Assembly (NCBI GenBank): GCA_041917255.1
Contig: JAYRYA010000004.1
Span: 120,028-184,027, forward strand
Origin: Zoogloea sp041917255
GTDB lineage: Bacteria > Pseudomonadota > Gammaproteobacteria > Burkholderiales > Rhodocyclaceae
Reading direction: 5' to 3'
DNA: 64,000 nt
In this document: piece after piece, positions 56,626 through 64,000 of the stretch
How the letters are laid out: each line of letters begins with the position of its first letter
How positions within the stretch are numbered: the first letter of the stretch is position 1
Translations under genes and position numbers: made by a program
The notes under the pieces: generated by a model
The model's database searches: none
What the model was told of the DNA's origin: nothing
The model's input: only the letters and a program-made list of their open reading frames with translations

Positions 56626-58488
56626 ATGACAACGATCATTCGTGATCCCGGCAGACTGTTTGCGCCGGCCACCGTGATGGTGGAGCACCGCGCCGACGGC
56701 AGCCGCATCCTGCGCTCGCCGATGACCCTCGGCGCCGTGCCCGCCAAGCTCGGCGAGCACCTGGAGCGCTGGGCTGCCGAGGCGCCCGAGCGTACCTTCA
56801 TCGCCGACCGCGGCGCTGACGGCGAGTGGGCGCGGGTGAGTTACGCCGAGGCCCTGGCTCGCGTGCGCGCCGTGGCCACCTGGCTGCTGGGGCAGAAGCT
56901 GTCGGTAGAGCGCCCGGTGGTGGTGCTCTCCGACAACAGCGTCGAACACGCGATCTTGATGCTGGCGGCGATGCACATCGGCGTGCCGGTGTCGGCGATC
57001 TCGCAGGCTTACTCGCTGGTGTCGAAGGATTTTGCCAAGCTCAAGAGCAACATCGAGCACATCACCCCCGGCGTGATCTTCGTGGAGCACCACGCCCGCT
57101 TCGCCCCGGCGCTGGCGGCCATTGCGCCGCTCCACGACGGGGTGGTGGTGGCCGGCACGGCCGGCGGTGCAGGCAAGGGCGCGGTGCCGTTCTCCAGGCT
57201 GCTCGAGCGTACCGACGCTGCGGCGGCGGACGCCGCCTACGCCGGGGTGAATGGCCACACGATTGCCAAGTTTCTGTTCACCTCGGGCTCGGTGGGGGCG
57301 CCCAAGGCGGTGATCAACACCCAGCACATGATCTGCTCCAACCAGCAGGCCAAGGCGCAGATCTGGCCCTTCCTCGAAGCCCAGCCGCCGGTGATCGTGG
57401 ATTGGCTGCCCTGGAGCCACACCTTCGGCAGCAACCACAACTTCAACATGGTGCTGCGCAACGGCGGCACGTTGTATCTGGATGCCGGCAAGCCGGTGCC
57501 GGGCGCCTTCGAGACCAGCCTGAAGAACCTGCGGGAGGTGTCGCCCACGGTGTATCTCAACGTGCCGCGGGGCTTCGACATGCTGGTGTCGGCGCTGCAC
57601 GAAGATGAATCCCTGCGCCATGCCTTCTTCAAGAACCTGCAGGTGATCTTCTACGCCGCCGCCGCGCTGCCCCAGCACTTGTACGACGAGCTCAACCGCC
57701 TGTCACTGGAGACCCTGGGCTTCCAGGTGCCGCTGGTGTCGGGCTGGGGTTCGACGGAAACCGCGCCGCTATGCACCGACAGCCACTTTGCGCCGGAGCG
57801 TTCCGGGGTGATCGGCATTCCCATCCCCGGCACCGAGCTCAAGCTGGTGCCCTCCGCCGACAAGATGGAAGTGCGGGTGCGTGGCCACAACGTGATGCCC
57901 GGTTACTGGAAGCTCCCCGAGCTGTCCGCTGCCGCCTTCGACGAGGAAGGCTTTTACAAGATCGGCGACGCGGTGGAGTTTGTCGACCCGACCAAACCCC
58001 AGAAGGGCCTGCTCTTCGACGGGCGCGTGGGCGAGGACTTCAAGCTCGTCACCGGCACCTGGGTGCATGTGGGCGCGCTGCGCATGAAGGGCCTCGACGC
58101 CCTGCTTCCGGTGGCCCAGGACATCGTGGTCACCGGCCACGACCGGGACGAGATCGGCTTTTTGATCTTCCCGAACATCCCCGAGCTGCGAAAGCTCTCC
58201 GCCAACCTGCCGGCCGATGCGTCGGTGGAAGAACTGCTGCACCAGCCCTCGGTGCGCGCGATGGTCGCCCGCGGCCTGGCGCGGCTGAAGAAGGAAGGCG
58301 GCGGTTCGGCGGGCTCGGCGGCGCGGGCGATGCTGCTGGTGGAGCCACCCTCCATCGACGCCGGGGAGATCACCGACAAGGGCTACATCAACCAGCGTCT
58401 CGTGCTGACGCGCCGTGCCGATCTGGTGCTGCGCCTGCACGCCGACGAGGCGGACCACAGCGTGATCCTGCCGGCGGGCGCCGCATAA
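56626..58488 (+). CDS. Feruloyl-CoA synthase-like acyl-CoA ligase
   Basis: A 620-residue member of the ANL superfamily that activates a carboxylic acid with ATP and CoA. It matches the feruloyl-CoA synthase subgroup: AISQAYSLVSKDFAKLK, phosphate loop LFTSGSVGAPKAVINTQ, WLPWSHTFGSNHNFN, GWGSTETAP and the hinge region FDGRVGEDFKLVTGTWVHV (the subgroup variant of the usual GRxKD). It lies between a binding-protein gene and crotonase/thiolase genes, so the substrate is probably a hydroxycinnamate-like acid. Ferulate itself is not proven. AAGGAG precedes ATG 56626. Confidence 0.9.
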   Translation: MTTIIRDPGRLFAPATVMVEHRADGSRILRSPMTLGAVPAKLGEHLERWAAEAPERTFIADRGADGEWARVSYAEALARVRAVATWLLGQKLSVERPVVVLSDNSVEHAILMLAAMHIGVPVSAISQAYSLVSKDFAKLKSNIEHITPGVIFVEHHARFAPALAAIAPLHDGVVVAGTAGGAGKGAVPFSRLLERTDAAAADAAYAGVNGHTIAKFLFTSGSVGAPKAVINTQHMICSNQQAKAQIWPFLEAQPPVIVDWLPWSHTFGSNHNFNMVLRNGGTLYLDAGKPVPGAFETSLKNLREVSPTVYLNVPRGFDMLVSALHEDESLRHAFFKNLQVIFYAAAALPQHLYDELNRLSLETLGFQVPLVSGWGSTETAPLCTDSHFAPERSGVIGIPIPGTELKLVPSADKMEVRVRGHNVMPGYWKLPELSAAAFDEEGFYKIGDAVEFVDPTKPQKGLLFDGRVGEDFKLVTGTWVHVGALRMKGLDALLPVAQDIVVTGHDRDEIGFLIFPNIPELRKLSANLPADASVEELLHQPSVRAMVARGLARLKKEGGGSAGSAARAMLLVEPPSIDAGEITDKGYINQRLVLTRRADLVLRLHADEADHSVILPAGAA

Positions 58489-58548
58489 AAAGCAACACGC
58501 ACGAGTAGGGATAACAGCACCCCCGCGTGCCACAACAAGGAAAAGAGC

Positions 58549-59307
58549 ATGAATTACGAAAACATCCTGGTCACCATCGAAGGCAGCATCGCCCACATCC
58601 GGCTCAACCGGCCTGCGAAGCGCAACGCGGTGAACAACGGTCTGCTGGAGGATCTCGAAGCCTGCTTCGACAGCCTCGGCGCCGACGCCACGGTGGTGGT
58701 GATCTCCGGTGAGGGCGCGCACTTCTCGGCCGGGCTGGACCTGTCGGAACACCAGATCCGCTCGCCGTTTGAAGTGCTGCAGCACTCCCAGTGGTGGCAC
58801 CGGGTCTTCCAGAAGATCCAGTTCGGCGGCCGGCCGGTGGTGTCGGCGCTGCATGGCGCGGTGGTGGGCGGCGGGCTCGAGCTTGCCACCAGCACCCACG
58901 TGCGCGTCGCCGACAAGACCACCTTCTACCAGCTGCCCGAAGGCCAGCGCGGCATCTTCGTGGGCGGCGGTGCCTCGGTGCGCGTCTCGAAGATCATCGG
59001 CCCCGACCGCATGACCGAGATGATGCTCACCGGCCGCCGCTACAACGCCGAAGACGGCTACCGCCTCGGCCTCTCGCACTACCTGGTGGAAGAAGGCAAG
59101 GCGCTGGATGAGGCGATGCTGCTCGCCCGCCAGATCGCCACCAACGCGCCGCTCTCCAACTGGGCGTCGATCACCGCCGTCGCCAACATCGGCGACATGT
59201 CGATGGCCAATGGCCTCTACACCGAATCCCTGGCGGCTGCCATCGCCCAGAGCAGCGACGAAGCCAACCGTCGCATGCAGGAATTCCTCAATCGGAAGAA
59301 AGGTTAA
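58549..59307 (+). CDS. Enoyl-CoA hydratase/isomerase family protein (crotonase), second cluster
   Basis: A 252-residue crotonase: IRLNRPAKRNAVNN, oxyanion strings HFSAGLDLSEHQ and GAVVGGGLELATSTH, and the acidic motif LPEGQRGIFVGGGASV. The HVRVADKTTFYQLPEGQRG segment differs from the fatty-acid hydratase at 20303 and is typical of crotonases encoded with aromatic CoA ligases. It may hydrate a cinnamoyl-type CoA. Retro-aldol cleavage to a benzaldehyde (feruloyl-CoA hydratase/lyase) is possible, but the following thiolase and SDR favour full beta-oxidation. Confidence 0.9.
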   Translation: MNYENILVTIEGSIAHIRLNRPAKRNAVNNGLLEDLEACFDSLGADATVVVISGEGAHFSAGLDLSEHQIRSPFEVLQHSQWWHRVFQKIQFGGRPVVSALHGAVVGGGLELATSTHVRVADKTTFYQLPEGQRGIFVGGGASVRVSKIIGPDRMTEMMLTGRRYNAEDGYRLGLSHYLVEEGKALDEAMLLARQIATNAPLSNWASITAVANIGDMSMANGLYTESLAAAIAQSSDEANRRMQEFLNRKKG

Positions 59308-59310
59308 GCC

Positions 59311-60561
59311 ATGGCTTACGAAGATTTCACCGCCGCCGCGCTGGTCACCCGCTACGACGACATTTACCTCGTCGCCGGCGCCCGCACGCCCTTTGCCGAT
59401 TACAACAGCGTGCTGCGCGATGTGAACCCCATCGACATGGGCATCTTTGCCGCCCGGGCGCTGTTCGAGCGCTCCGGCATCCCGGCCGCCGAGGTGCAGT
59501 CGGTGGTGGCCGGCAACATGGCCCAGGCGGGCTTTGATGCCTACTACCTGCCGCGGCATATCGGTCTCTACGCCGGCGTGCCCGCCACCGCCCCGGCGAT
59601 GCTCGCCACGCGCATCTGCGGCACGGGCTTCGAGACCATCGTGCAGGCCGCCAACCAGATCGCCCTCGGCAGCGCCCAGGTGGTGCTCGCGGTGGGCACC
59701 GAATCCATGTCGCGCAACCCGGTGGCGGCCTACACCCACCGCGCCGGCTTCCGCATGGGGCAGATCGAGTTCAAGGATTTCCTGTGGGAAGCCTTTACCG
59801 ACCCTGCCACCCGCCAGGGCATGGGCAACACCGCCGAGAACGTGGCCCAGAAATACGGCATCACCCGTGAAGAGGTGGACGCCTACGCCGCCCAGACCTT
59901 CGCCCGCGCCAACGCCGCGTGGGACGGCGGCTATTTTGCCGACGAAGTGGCGCCGGTGACCAACGCCGAGTTCGCCCTTGACGGCTACCAGAGCCGCTCC
60001 CTCAAGCTCGCCGACCGCAAGACGGTGTTCGAGCGCGACGAGCACGTCAAGCCGACCAGCCTCGAAACCCTGCAGAAGCTCAAACCCGCCTTCAAGGGCG
60101 TGCAGACCGGCGGCAACAGCTCGGCCATCGTCGATGGCGCTGCGGCCGTGCTGGTGGCCTCCGGCGCCTACGTGCGCGCCCACGGCCTCAAGCCCCTGGC
60201 CCGCATCGTCGGCGGCGCGGCGGCCAGCGTGCCCCCCGAGATCATGGGCATCGGCCCCGCACCGGCAATCCGCGCCGTGCTCGCCAAGGCCGGCCTCAGC
60301 CTGGGTGACGTGGGCCGGGTCGAGATCAACGAAGCCTTCGGCGCCCAGTACCTGGGCTGCGAGCGCGAACTGGGCCTCGACCGCGACCGCGCCAACACCC
60401 GCGGCGGCGCCATCGCCATCGGCCACCCGCTGGGCGCCTCCGGCATGCGCCTCACCCACACCGTGTCGCGCCAGCTCCAGCTCGATGACCAGCAGTTCGG
60501 CATCGCCTCGGCCTGCGTCGGCGGCGGGCAGGGGATGGCGATTCTGGTGGAGCGGGCATAG
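59311..60561 (+). CDS. Thiolase (acetyl-CoA acyltransferase), second cluster
   Basis: A 416-residue thiolase starting three bases after the crotonase stop. Active-site Cys103 lies in TRICGTGFET; NEAFGAQYLG, GGAIAIGHPLGASGMR and ACVGGGQGMA supply the other catalytic residues. It differs from the 24336 thiolase by a longer N-terminus and the CGTG motif. It would release acetyl-CoA from the 3-keto-3-arylpropionyl-CoA made by the neighbouring SDR (inference). Confidence 0.93.
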   Translation: MAYEDFTAAALVTRYDDIYLVAGARTPFADYNSVLRDVNPIDMGIFAARALFERSGIPAAEVQSVVAGNMAQAGFDAYYLPRHIGLYAGVPATAPAMLATRICGTGFETIVQAANQIALGSAQVVLAVGTESMSRNPVAAYTHRAGFRMGQIEFKDFLWEAFTDPATRQGMGNTAENVAQKYGITREEVDAYAAQTFARANAAWDGGYFADEVAPVTNAEFALDGYQSRSLKLADRKTVFERDEHVKPTSLETLQKLKPAFKGVQTGGNSSAIVDGAAAVLVASGAYVRAHGLKPLARIVGGAAASVPPEIMGIGPAPAIRAVLAKAGLSLGDVGRVEINEAFGAQYLGCERELGLDRDRANTRGGAIAIGHPLGASGMRLTHTVSRQLQLDDQQFGIASACVGGGQGMAILVERA

Positions 60562-60604
60562 CCCGCATTGACCCCGTGTTCGTTCCCTGCGGAGCGGCAG
60601 CAAA

Positions 60605-60842
60605 GGCTCGGTGCCAATCAATAGCCCGTCTGAACCGCCGAGCAGCACAGCAACAGGCGGAGAAGTCCGGCGCGGCTGTCTGAGCCGGCGTAGCCGGCGA
60701 GTTCCGCGCCGGCCGCCTGTTGCGAGCAGCGCAGGGCAGTCGGCCGCAGGCCGACCGGTGAAGCCGGGTCGCCTTCTTTGCTTCCTTTCTTGGCGAGACA
60801 AGAAAGGAAGTCGCCCGCCGGGGGCGAACTCCCCGGCCAACG
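60605..60842 (-). repeat. Dispersed intergenic repeat, copy C (inverted)
   Basis: Third copy of the repeat at 22294 and 24013, in the opposite orientation. The hairpin is CTTCCTTTCTT (60781-60791), loop GGCGAGAC, AAGAAAGGAAG (60800-60810). It separates the thiolase and SDR genes. Small open frames inside it are not genes. Confidence 0.85.
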
Positions 60843-60936
60843 ACTGCTTACAGCAAGGCACCGGGCAACACCGATTGCCCCAACAACAAAATCACAGCGC
60901 CGGCCAATAAGCCGGACGAAGGAAGGAGACAAGCAC

Positions 60937-61704
60937 ATGCACATTCAGGATTCCGTTTTCATCGTCACCGGCGGCGCCTCAGGCCTCGGCGAAGCCACCG
61001 TCCGCAACCTCCACGCCGGCGGGGCCAAGGTCGTGATCGCCGACGTGGGCGTCGACAAGGGCGAGGCGCTTGCCGCCGAACTGGGCGACCGCGTCGCCTT
61101 CATCAAGACCGACATCACCAGCGAAGCCGACGGCAAGGCCGCGGTGGATCTGGCGGTAAGTCGCTTCGGCGCGCTCCACGGCCTCATTAACTGCGCAGGC
61201 GTCGGCCCGGCCTGGAAGGTGCTGGGCAAGGACGGCCCGCATCCACTGGAAAGCTTTGCCCGCACGGTGAATATCAACCTCGTCGGCGCCTTCAACATGG
61301 TGCGGCTGGCGGCGGCTGCGATGGCGGCCGGCACGCCCAACGCCGAGGGCGAGCGCGGCGTGATCGTCAATACCGCCTCGGTGGCTGCGTTTGAAGGCCA
61401 GGTAGGTCAGGCGGCCTACGCGGCATCCAAGGCCGGCGTGGTGGGCATGACCCTGCCCATCGCCCGCGAGTTGGCTCGCTCCGGCATCCGCTTGAATGCC
61501 ATCGCGCCGGGGCTGTTCCTCACCCCGATGATGGCCGCGCTGCCCCAGGACGTGCAGGATTCGCTGGGCAAGGCGACGCCCTTCCCGCCGCGGCTCGGCC
61601 GGCCGGACGAGTTTGCCCAGCTGGTGCGTTCCCTCGTCGAGAACGTGATGCTCAACGGCGAAGTGATCCGCCTCGACGGCGCCGTGCGCCTGTCGGCCAA
61701 GTAA
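60937..61704 (+). CDS. SDR-type 3-hydroxyacyl-CoA dehydrogenase, second cluster
   Basis: A 255-residue SDR close to the 25636 protein: TGGASGLGEATV, IADVG for NAD, NCAGVGPAWKVLGKDGPHPL, ARTVNINLVGAFNMVRLA, NTASV and YAASKAGVVGMTLPIAREL with catalytic Tyr and Lys. ATG 60937 has GGAAGGAG upstream; the longer frame from 60778 is repeat sequence. It would oxidise the 3-hydroxyacyl-CoA formed by the crotonase. Confidence 0.92.
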   Translation: MHIQDSVFIVTGGASGLGEATVRNLHAGGAKVVIADVGVDKGEALAAELGDRVAFIKTDITSEADGKAAVDLAVSRFGALHGLINCAGVGPAWKVLGKDGPHPLESFARTVNINLVGAFNMVRLAAAAMAAGTPNAEGERGVIVNTASVAAFEGQVGQAAYAASKAGVVGMTLPIARELARSGIRLNAIAPGLFLTPMMAALPQDVQDSLGKATPFPPRLGRPDEFAQLVRSLVENVMLNGEVIRLDGAVRLSAK

Positions 61705-61714
61705 GGGGGCGGCG

Positions 61715-63277
61715 ATGGCACGAATCATTGCGCCCTCCGACGTGGGGCATCTGGTCAAGAATGGCGCCACGGTGTACTGCACCGGCATGGGTCTCGCCGG
61801 CTTTGCCGAAGAGGCGGTGCTGGCGATCCGCGAATCCTTCGAGGCCACCGGCCACCCGCGGGATCTCACCCTCTATCACGCCACCGGTGTGGGCAACGGC
61901 AAGGACCGCGGCGTGCATCACTTTGCCCGCGACGGCCTGCTCAAGCGCATCGTCGGCGGCCACTTCGGCGTCGGCGGGCCGGCGCTGATGCGCCTCATCA
62001 TGGAAAACAAGATCGAGGCCTACAACCTGCCCCAAGGCGTGCTGGTGCAGCTGCCCAAGCAGATCGCCGGACGGCGGCCGGGCTTTCTGACCAAGGTGGG
62101 CCTCGATACCTTTGTCGATCCGCGCATCGAGGGCGGCAAGGTGAATGCCTCCGCCACCGAGGATCTGGTGGAGGTGGTGCATCTGGATGGCGAGGAGTGG
62201 CTTTACTACCGCAACCCCAAGGTGGATGTGGCGCTGCTCCGCGGCTCGTTTGCCGACGAGAACGGCAACGTGTCGATGGCGCGGGAGGGCGTGCTGCTGG
62301 AATCGCTGTCCATCGCCCAGGCGGCGCGGGCCAGCGGCGGCATCGTGATCGTGCAGGTGGAGCACATCGTCAAGAACGGCACCCTGCACCCGAAGGAGGT
62401 GAAGATCCCCGGCATTCTGGTGGACTACATCGTGATCGGCCGGCCGGAGTATCACCTCCAGACGATGAACACCTACTTCAACCCGGTGTACGCCGGCGAC
62501 ATCAAGGTGCCCACCCGCGCGATGCAGCCCCTGCCGCTGGACGAGCGCAAGATCATCGCCCGCCGGGCGGCGATGGAGCTCAAGCCCGGCGCGGTGGTGA
62601 ACCTGGGCATCGGCATGCCCGAGGGCGTGGCGTCGGTGGCGGCGGAAGAGAAGATCGAGCACCTGATGGCGCTCACGCTGGAAACCGGCCCCATCGGCGG
62701 CGTGCCGGCGGCGGGCTTCGATTTCGGCCATGCCTCCAACGCCGAGGCAGTGGTGGAGCAGCCGGCCCAGTTCGACTTCTACGACGGCGGCGGCATCGAC
62801 GTGGCCTTTCTGGGGCTCGCCCAGACCGACGGCCAGGGCAACGTGAACGTGAGCAAGTTCAGCGGCCGGCCGGTGGGCTGCGGCGGCTTCATCAACATCA
62901 CTCAGAACGCCAAGAAGGTGGTTTTCTGCGGCACCTTCACCGCCGGCGGGCTGGAGATCGGCGTCGACGGCGGCCGGCTGAAGATCGTCAAGGAAGGCAA
63001 GAGCCGCAAGTTCATCGAGCAGGTGGAGCAGATCACCTTCAGCGGCCACTACGCGGCGAGCATCGACCAGACGGTGCTGTACGTCACCGAGCGGGCGGTG
63101 TTCCAGCTCAGCGCCGAGGGGATGGAGCTGCTCGAAGTGGCGCCGGGCATCGACATCCAGCGCGACGTGGTGGCGCACATGGCCTTCCCGCCCATCATGC
63201 GCGACGTGCAGCTGATGGACGCCGGCTTGTTCCAGCCCGAATGGGGTCATCTCTCCGAGCGGATCGGCGGCCGATAG
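61715..63277 (+). CDS. Propionate/acetate CoA-transferase (Pct/YdiF type I)
   Basis: A 520-residue protein with fused alpha and beta CoA-transferase domains. The catalytic glutamate is Glu323 in LTLETGPIGG, matching Glu324 of Clostridium propionicum Pct; the second domain has GIGMPEGVASVAAEE and SGRPVGCGGFINITQNAKKV. It moves CoA between short acyl or aryl acids and acetate/propionate, which lets the pathway activate new substrate without ATP. It starts ten bases after the SDR gene. Confidence 0.93.
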   Translation: MARIIAPSDVGHLVKNGATVYCTGMGLAGFAEEAVLAIRESFEATGHPRDLTLYHATGVGNGKDRGVHHFARDGLLKRIVGGHFGVGGPALMRLIMENKIEAYNLPQGVLVQLPKQIAGRRPGFLTKVGLDTFVDPRIEGGKVNASATEDLVEVVHLDGEEWLYYRNPKVDVALLRGSFADENGNVSMAREGVLLESLSIAQAARASGGIVIVQVEHIVKNGTLHPKEVKIPGILVDYIVIGRPEYHLQTMNTYFNPVYAGDIKVPTRAMQPLPLDERKIIARRAAMELKPGAVVNLGIGMPEGVASVAAEEKIEHLMALTLETGPIGGVPAAGFDFGHASNAEAVVEQPAQFDFYDGGGIDVAFLGLAQTDGQGNVNVSKFSGRPVGCGGFINITQNAKKVVFCGTFTAGGLEIGVDGGRLKIVKEGKSRKFIEQVEQITFSGHYAASIDQTVLYVTERAVFQLSAEGMELLEVAPGIDIQRDVVAHMAFPPIMRDVQLMDAGLFQPEWGHLSERIGGR

Positions 63278-63371
63278 GGCGGTCTTTCCCTTCCGATCTT
63301 CGCTCGTTCGCGGCTGCGTGGCTCAGGTTCCTCGCAGCCGTTTTTTTCGTCCATCTTGAAAGGAGCCCACC

Positions 63372-63794
63372 GTGGGCTATCGCCACATCCATCGCTACCG
63401 CATCGCCTTCGTCGATTGCGATCCGGCGCAGATCGTGCATTTTTCAAACTACTTCCGATGGTTCGACACTGCCAGCCGCGAGTTCTTCACCGCCTGCGGC
63501 GTGCCCAGCTGGCGCGACACCGAGCGCGACACGGGCATCATCGGCACGCCGCTGGTGGACGCCCAGGCGAGCTTCCGCAACCCCGCCACCTACGGCGAGG
63601 ACATCGAGATCGAGAGTTGGGTGGAGCGTTGGGGTGGCAAGAGCTTCGTGATGCACCATGTGGCCCGGCGCGGCGACACGGTGCTGGCCGAAGGACGCGA
63701 GGTGCGGGTGTTTGCGGTGCGAGAGTCGGTTGATCCGCCGCGCATCCGGGCGGTGGGCGTGCCGGCCGAGATCCGGGCGATGTGCGGCGACTGA
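63372..63794 (+). CDS. 4-hydroxybenzoyl-CoA thioesterase family protein
   Basis: A 140-residue hotdog-fold thioesterase starting at GTG 63372 after AAAGGAG. The signature FVDCDPAQIVHFSNYFRWFD holds Asp17 at the catalytic position of the Pseudomonas 4-hydroxybenzoyl-CoA thioesterase, followed by RNPATYGEDIEIESWVERWGGKSF. It would hydrolyse the aroyl-CoA left after side-chain removal to a free benzoate-type acid. It ends the second pathway cluster on the plus strand. Confidence 0.9.
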   Translation: MGYRHIHRYRIAFVDCDPAQIVHFSNYFRWFDTASREFFTACGVPSWRDTERDTGIIGTPLVDAQASFRNPATYGEDIEIESWVERWGGKSFVMHHVARRGDTVLAEGREVRVFAVRESVDPPRIRAVGVPAEIRAMCGD

Positions 63795-63799
63795 GGCCG

Positions 63800-63961
63800 T
63801 CAGCCGCCGCAGCCGCCGCCACAACCACCGCCGCAGCCGCCGTCGCCTCCGTCCCCGCCGGAGGACGAAGAGCTGGGCGGCTGGAGGGCAGCCTTCAGAT
63901 CGGCCAGCGCGTTGTCGGCCAGCGCACCCAGCCCGAACAGGGCCAGCACGGTCATCAGCAT
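63800..63961 (-). CDS. Small protein with a Cys/Gly-rich tail, possibly partial at the window edge
   Basis: The frame runs to the right edge region (a GTG at 63997 and ATGs at 63961 and 63955 are possible starts), so the true start may lie outside. The readable end has a hydrophobic segment (LALFGLGALADNALADLKAAL), a serine run and a tail of CGGG repeats (GGCGGGCGGGCGG). Tails like this occur at the end of some bacterial membrane proteins of unknown role. It could also be a chance frame in GC-rich triplet repeats. No function is proposed. Confidence 0.35.
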   Translation of the reverse strand: MLMTVLALFGLGALADNALADLKAALQPPSSSSSGGDGGDGGCGGGCGGGCGG

Positions 63962-64000
63962 CGGGTCGAGCTGCCCGATCGGCTTGCACCGTGGCACCCG

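Noticed and set aside
55348..57678. Minus-strand frame continuing about 2.3 kb upstream of the acyl-CoA dehydrogenase start
   Set aside because: It is antisense to the binding-protein and ligase genes, and the dehydrogenase has a clear ATG with GGAGGAG at 55347.
60611..60910. Small open frames in the 60.6-60.9 kb and 22.3-22.7 kb gaps
   Set aside because: They fall inside the dispersed repeat; translated repeats give similar low-complexity peptides in several frames.
1..64000. tRNA, rRNA or CRISPR arrays
   Set aside because: No cloverleaf-like tRNA, rRNA segment or regularly spaced direct repeat was found on reading the gaps.

Overview
The window is a high-GC chromosomal segment of a betaproteobacterium. 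Gene content points to the Rhodocyclales, the Azoarcus/Thauera/Zoogloea type of metabolism: several CoA-dependent aromatic or fatty acid degradation sets, LivM-LivG fused permeases, a BoxR/BzdR-type regulator (HTH plus shikimate-kinase-like domain), an epsilon-type fumarate reductase and an assimilatory NirBD operon. The placement is inferred from gene families; no rRNA or tRNA gene is present to confirm it.

Layout. 0-2.3 kb: the end of a cation diffusion facilitator, a patatin-TIR fusion protein and a YaiI-family protein. 2.6-6.5 kb: quinol:fumarate reductase frdCAB with an extra small [2Fe-2S] gene between frdA and frdB. 6.7-12.6 kb: a Baeyer-Villiger monooxygenase, a short-chain dehydrogenase and an alpha/beta hydrolase in one minus-strand operon, flanked by an AraC-type regulator gene and an outer-membrane protein gene that both appear frameshifted. 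12.8-14.2 kb: NYN/OST-HTH and SRPBCC proteins. 14.3-20.3 kb: nitrite assimilation (nirB, nirD, a nitrite channel and a PP2C-kinase fusion) behind a sigma-54 promoter, paired NtrC-like boxes and a leader RNA with the tandem-hexaloop signature of an ANTAR target. 20.3-26.4 kb: a minus-strand beta-oxidation operon (crotonase, type III CoA-transferase/racemase, acyl-CoA dehydrogenase, thiolase, SDR), divergent from an AraC regulator and a large Cache-HAMP-GAF-HD protein.

30.7-38.5 kb: a two-component flavin hydroxylase and an MhpB-type extradiol dioxygenase, an acyltransferase, a three-domain protein joining a cyclic-nucleotide-binding domain, acetate kinase and a PduL phosphotransacylase, and an MhpR-like IclR regulator. 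38.7-48.1 kb: two tandem, diverged branched-chain-amino-acid-type ABC importers, the first with its binding protein and a hemerythrin gene. 48.1-49.1 kb: a BoxR-like regulator. 49.2-53.2 kb: an accessory island with an AbiE-type toxin-antitoxin pair, an AbiJ-like nuclease and an unknown protein, followed by the decayed 3' end of a second boxR-like gene. 53.5-63.8 kb: an acyl-CoA dehydrogenase diverging from a second binding protein, a feruloyl-CoA-synthase-like ligase, crotonase, thiolase, SDR, a propionate-type CoA-transferase and a 4HBT thioesterase.

How it fits together (inference). The 53-64 kb set looks like import, CoA activation and beta-oxidative side-chain shortening of a phenylpropanoid-like acid. 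The hydroxylase/dioxygenase set would open a phenolic ring, and the importers would bring in aromatic or acyl substrates. The acetate kinase-PduL fusion could recover ATP from the acyl-CoA produced. An identical operator-like sequence lies at the same distance and orientation before the dioxygenase operon and the first importer operon, which ties both to the IclR regulator. The best leads for new biology are the cNMP-AckA-PduL fusion, the ANTAR-type leader, the IclR regulon, the covarying hairpin repeat found in three copies, the defence island beside a boxR remnant, and the free-standing FrdB-like ferredoxin domain.
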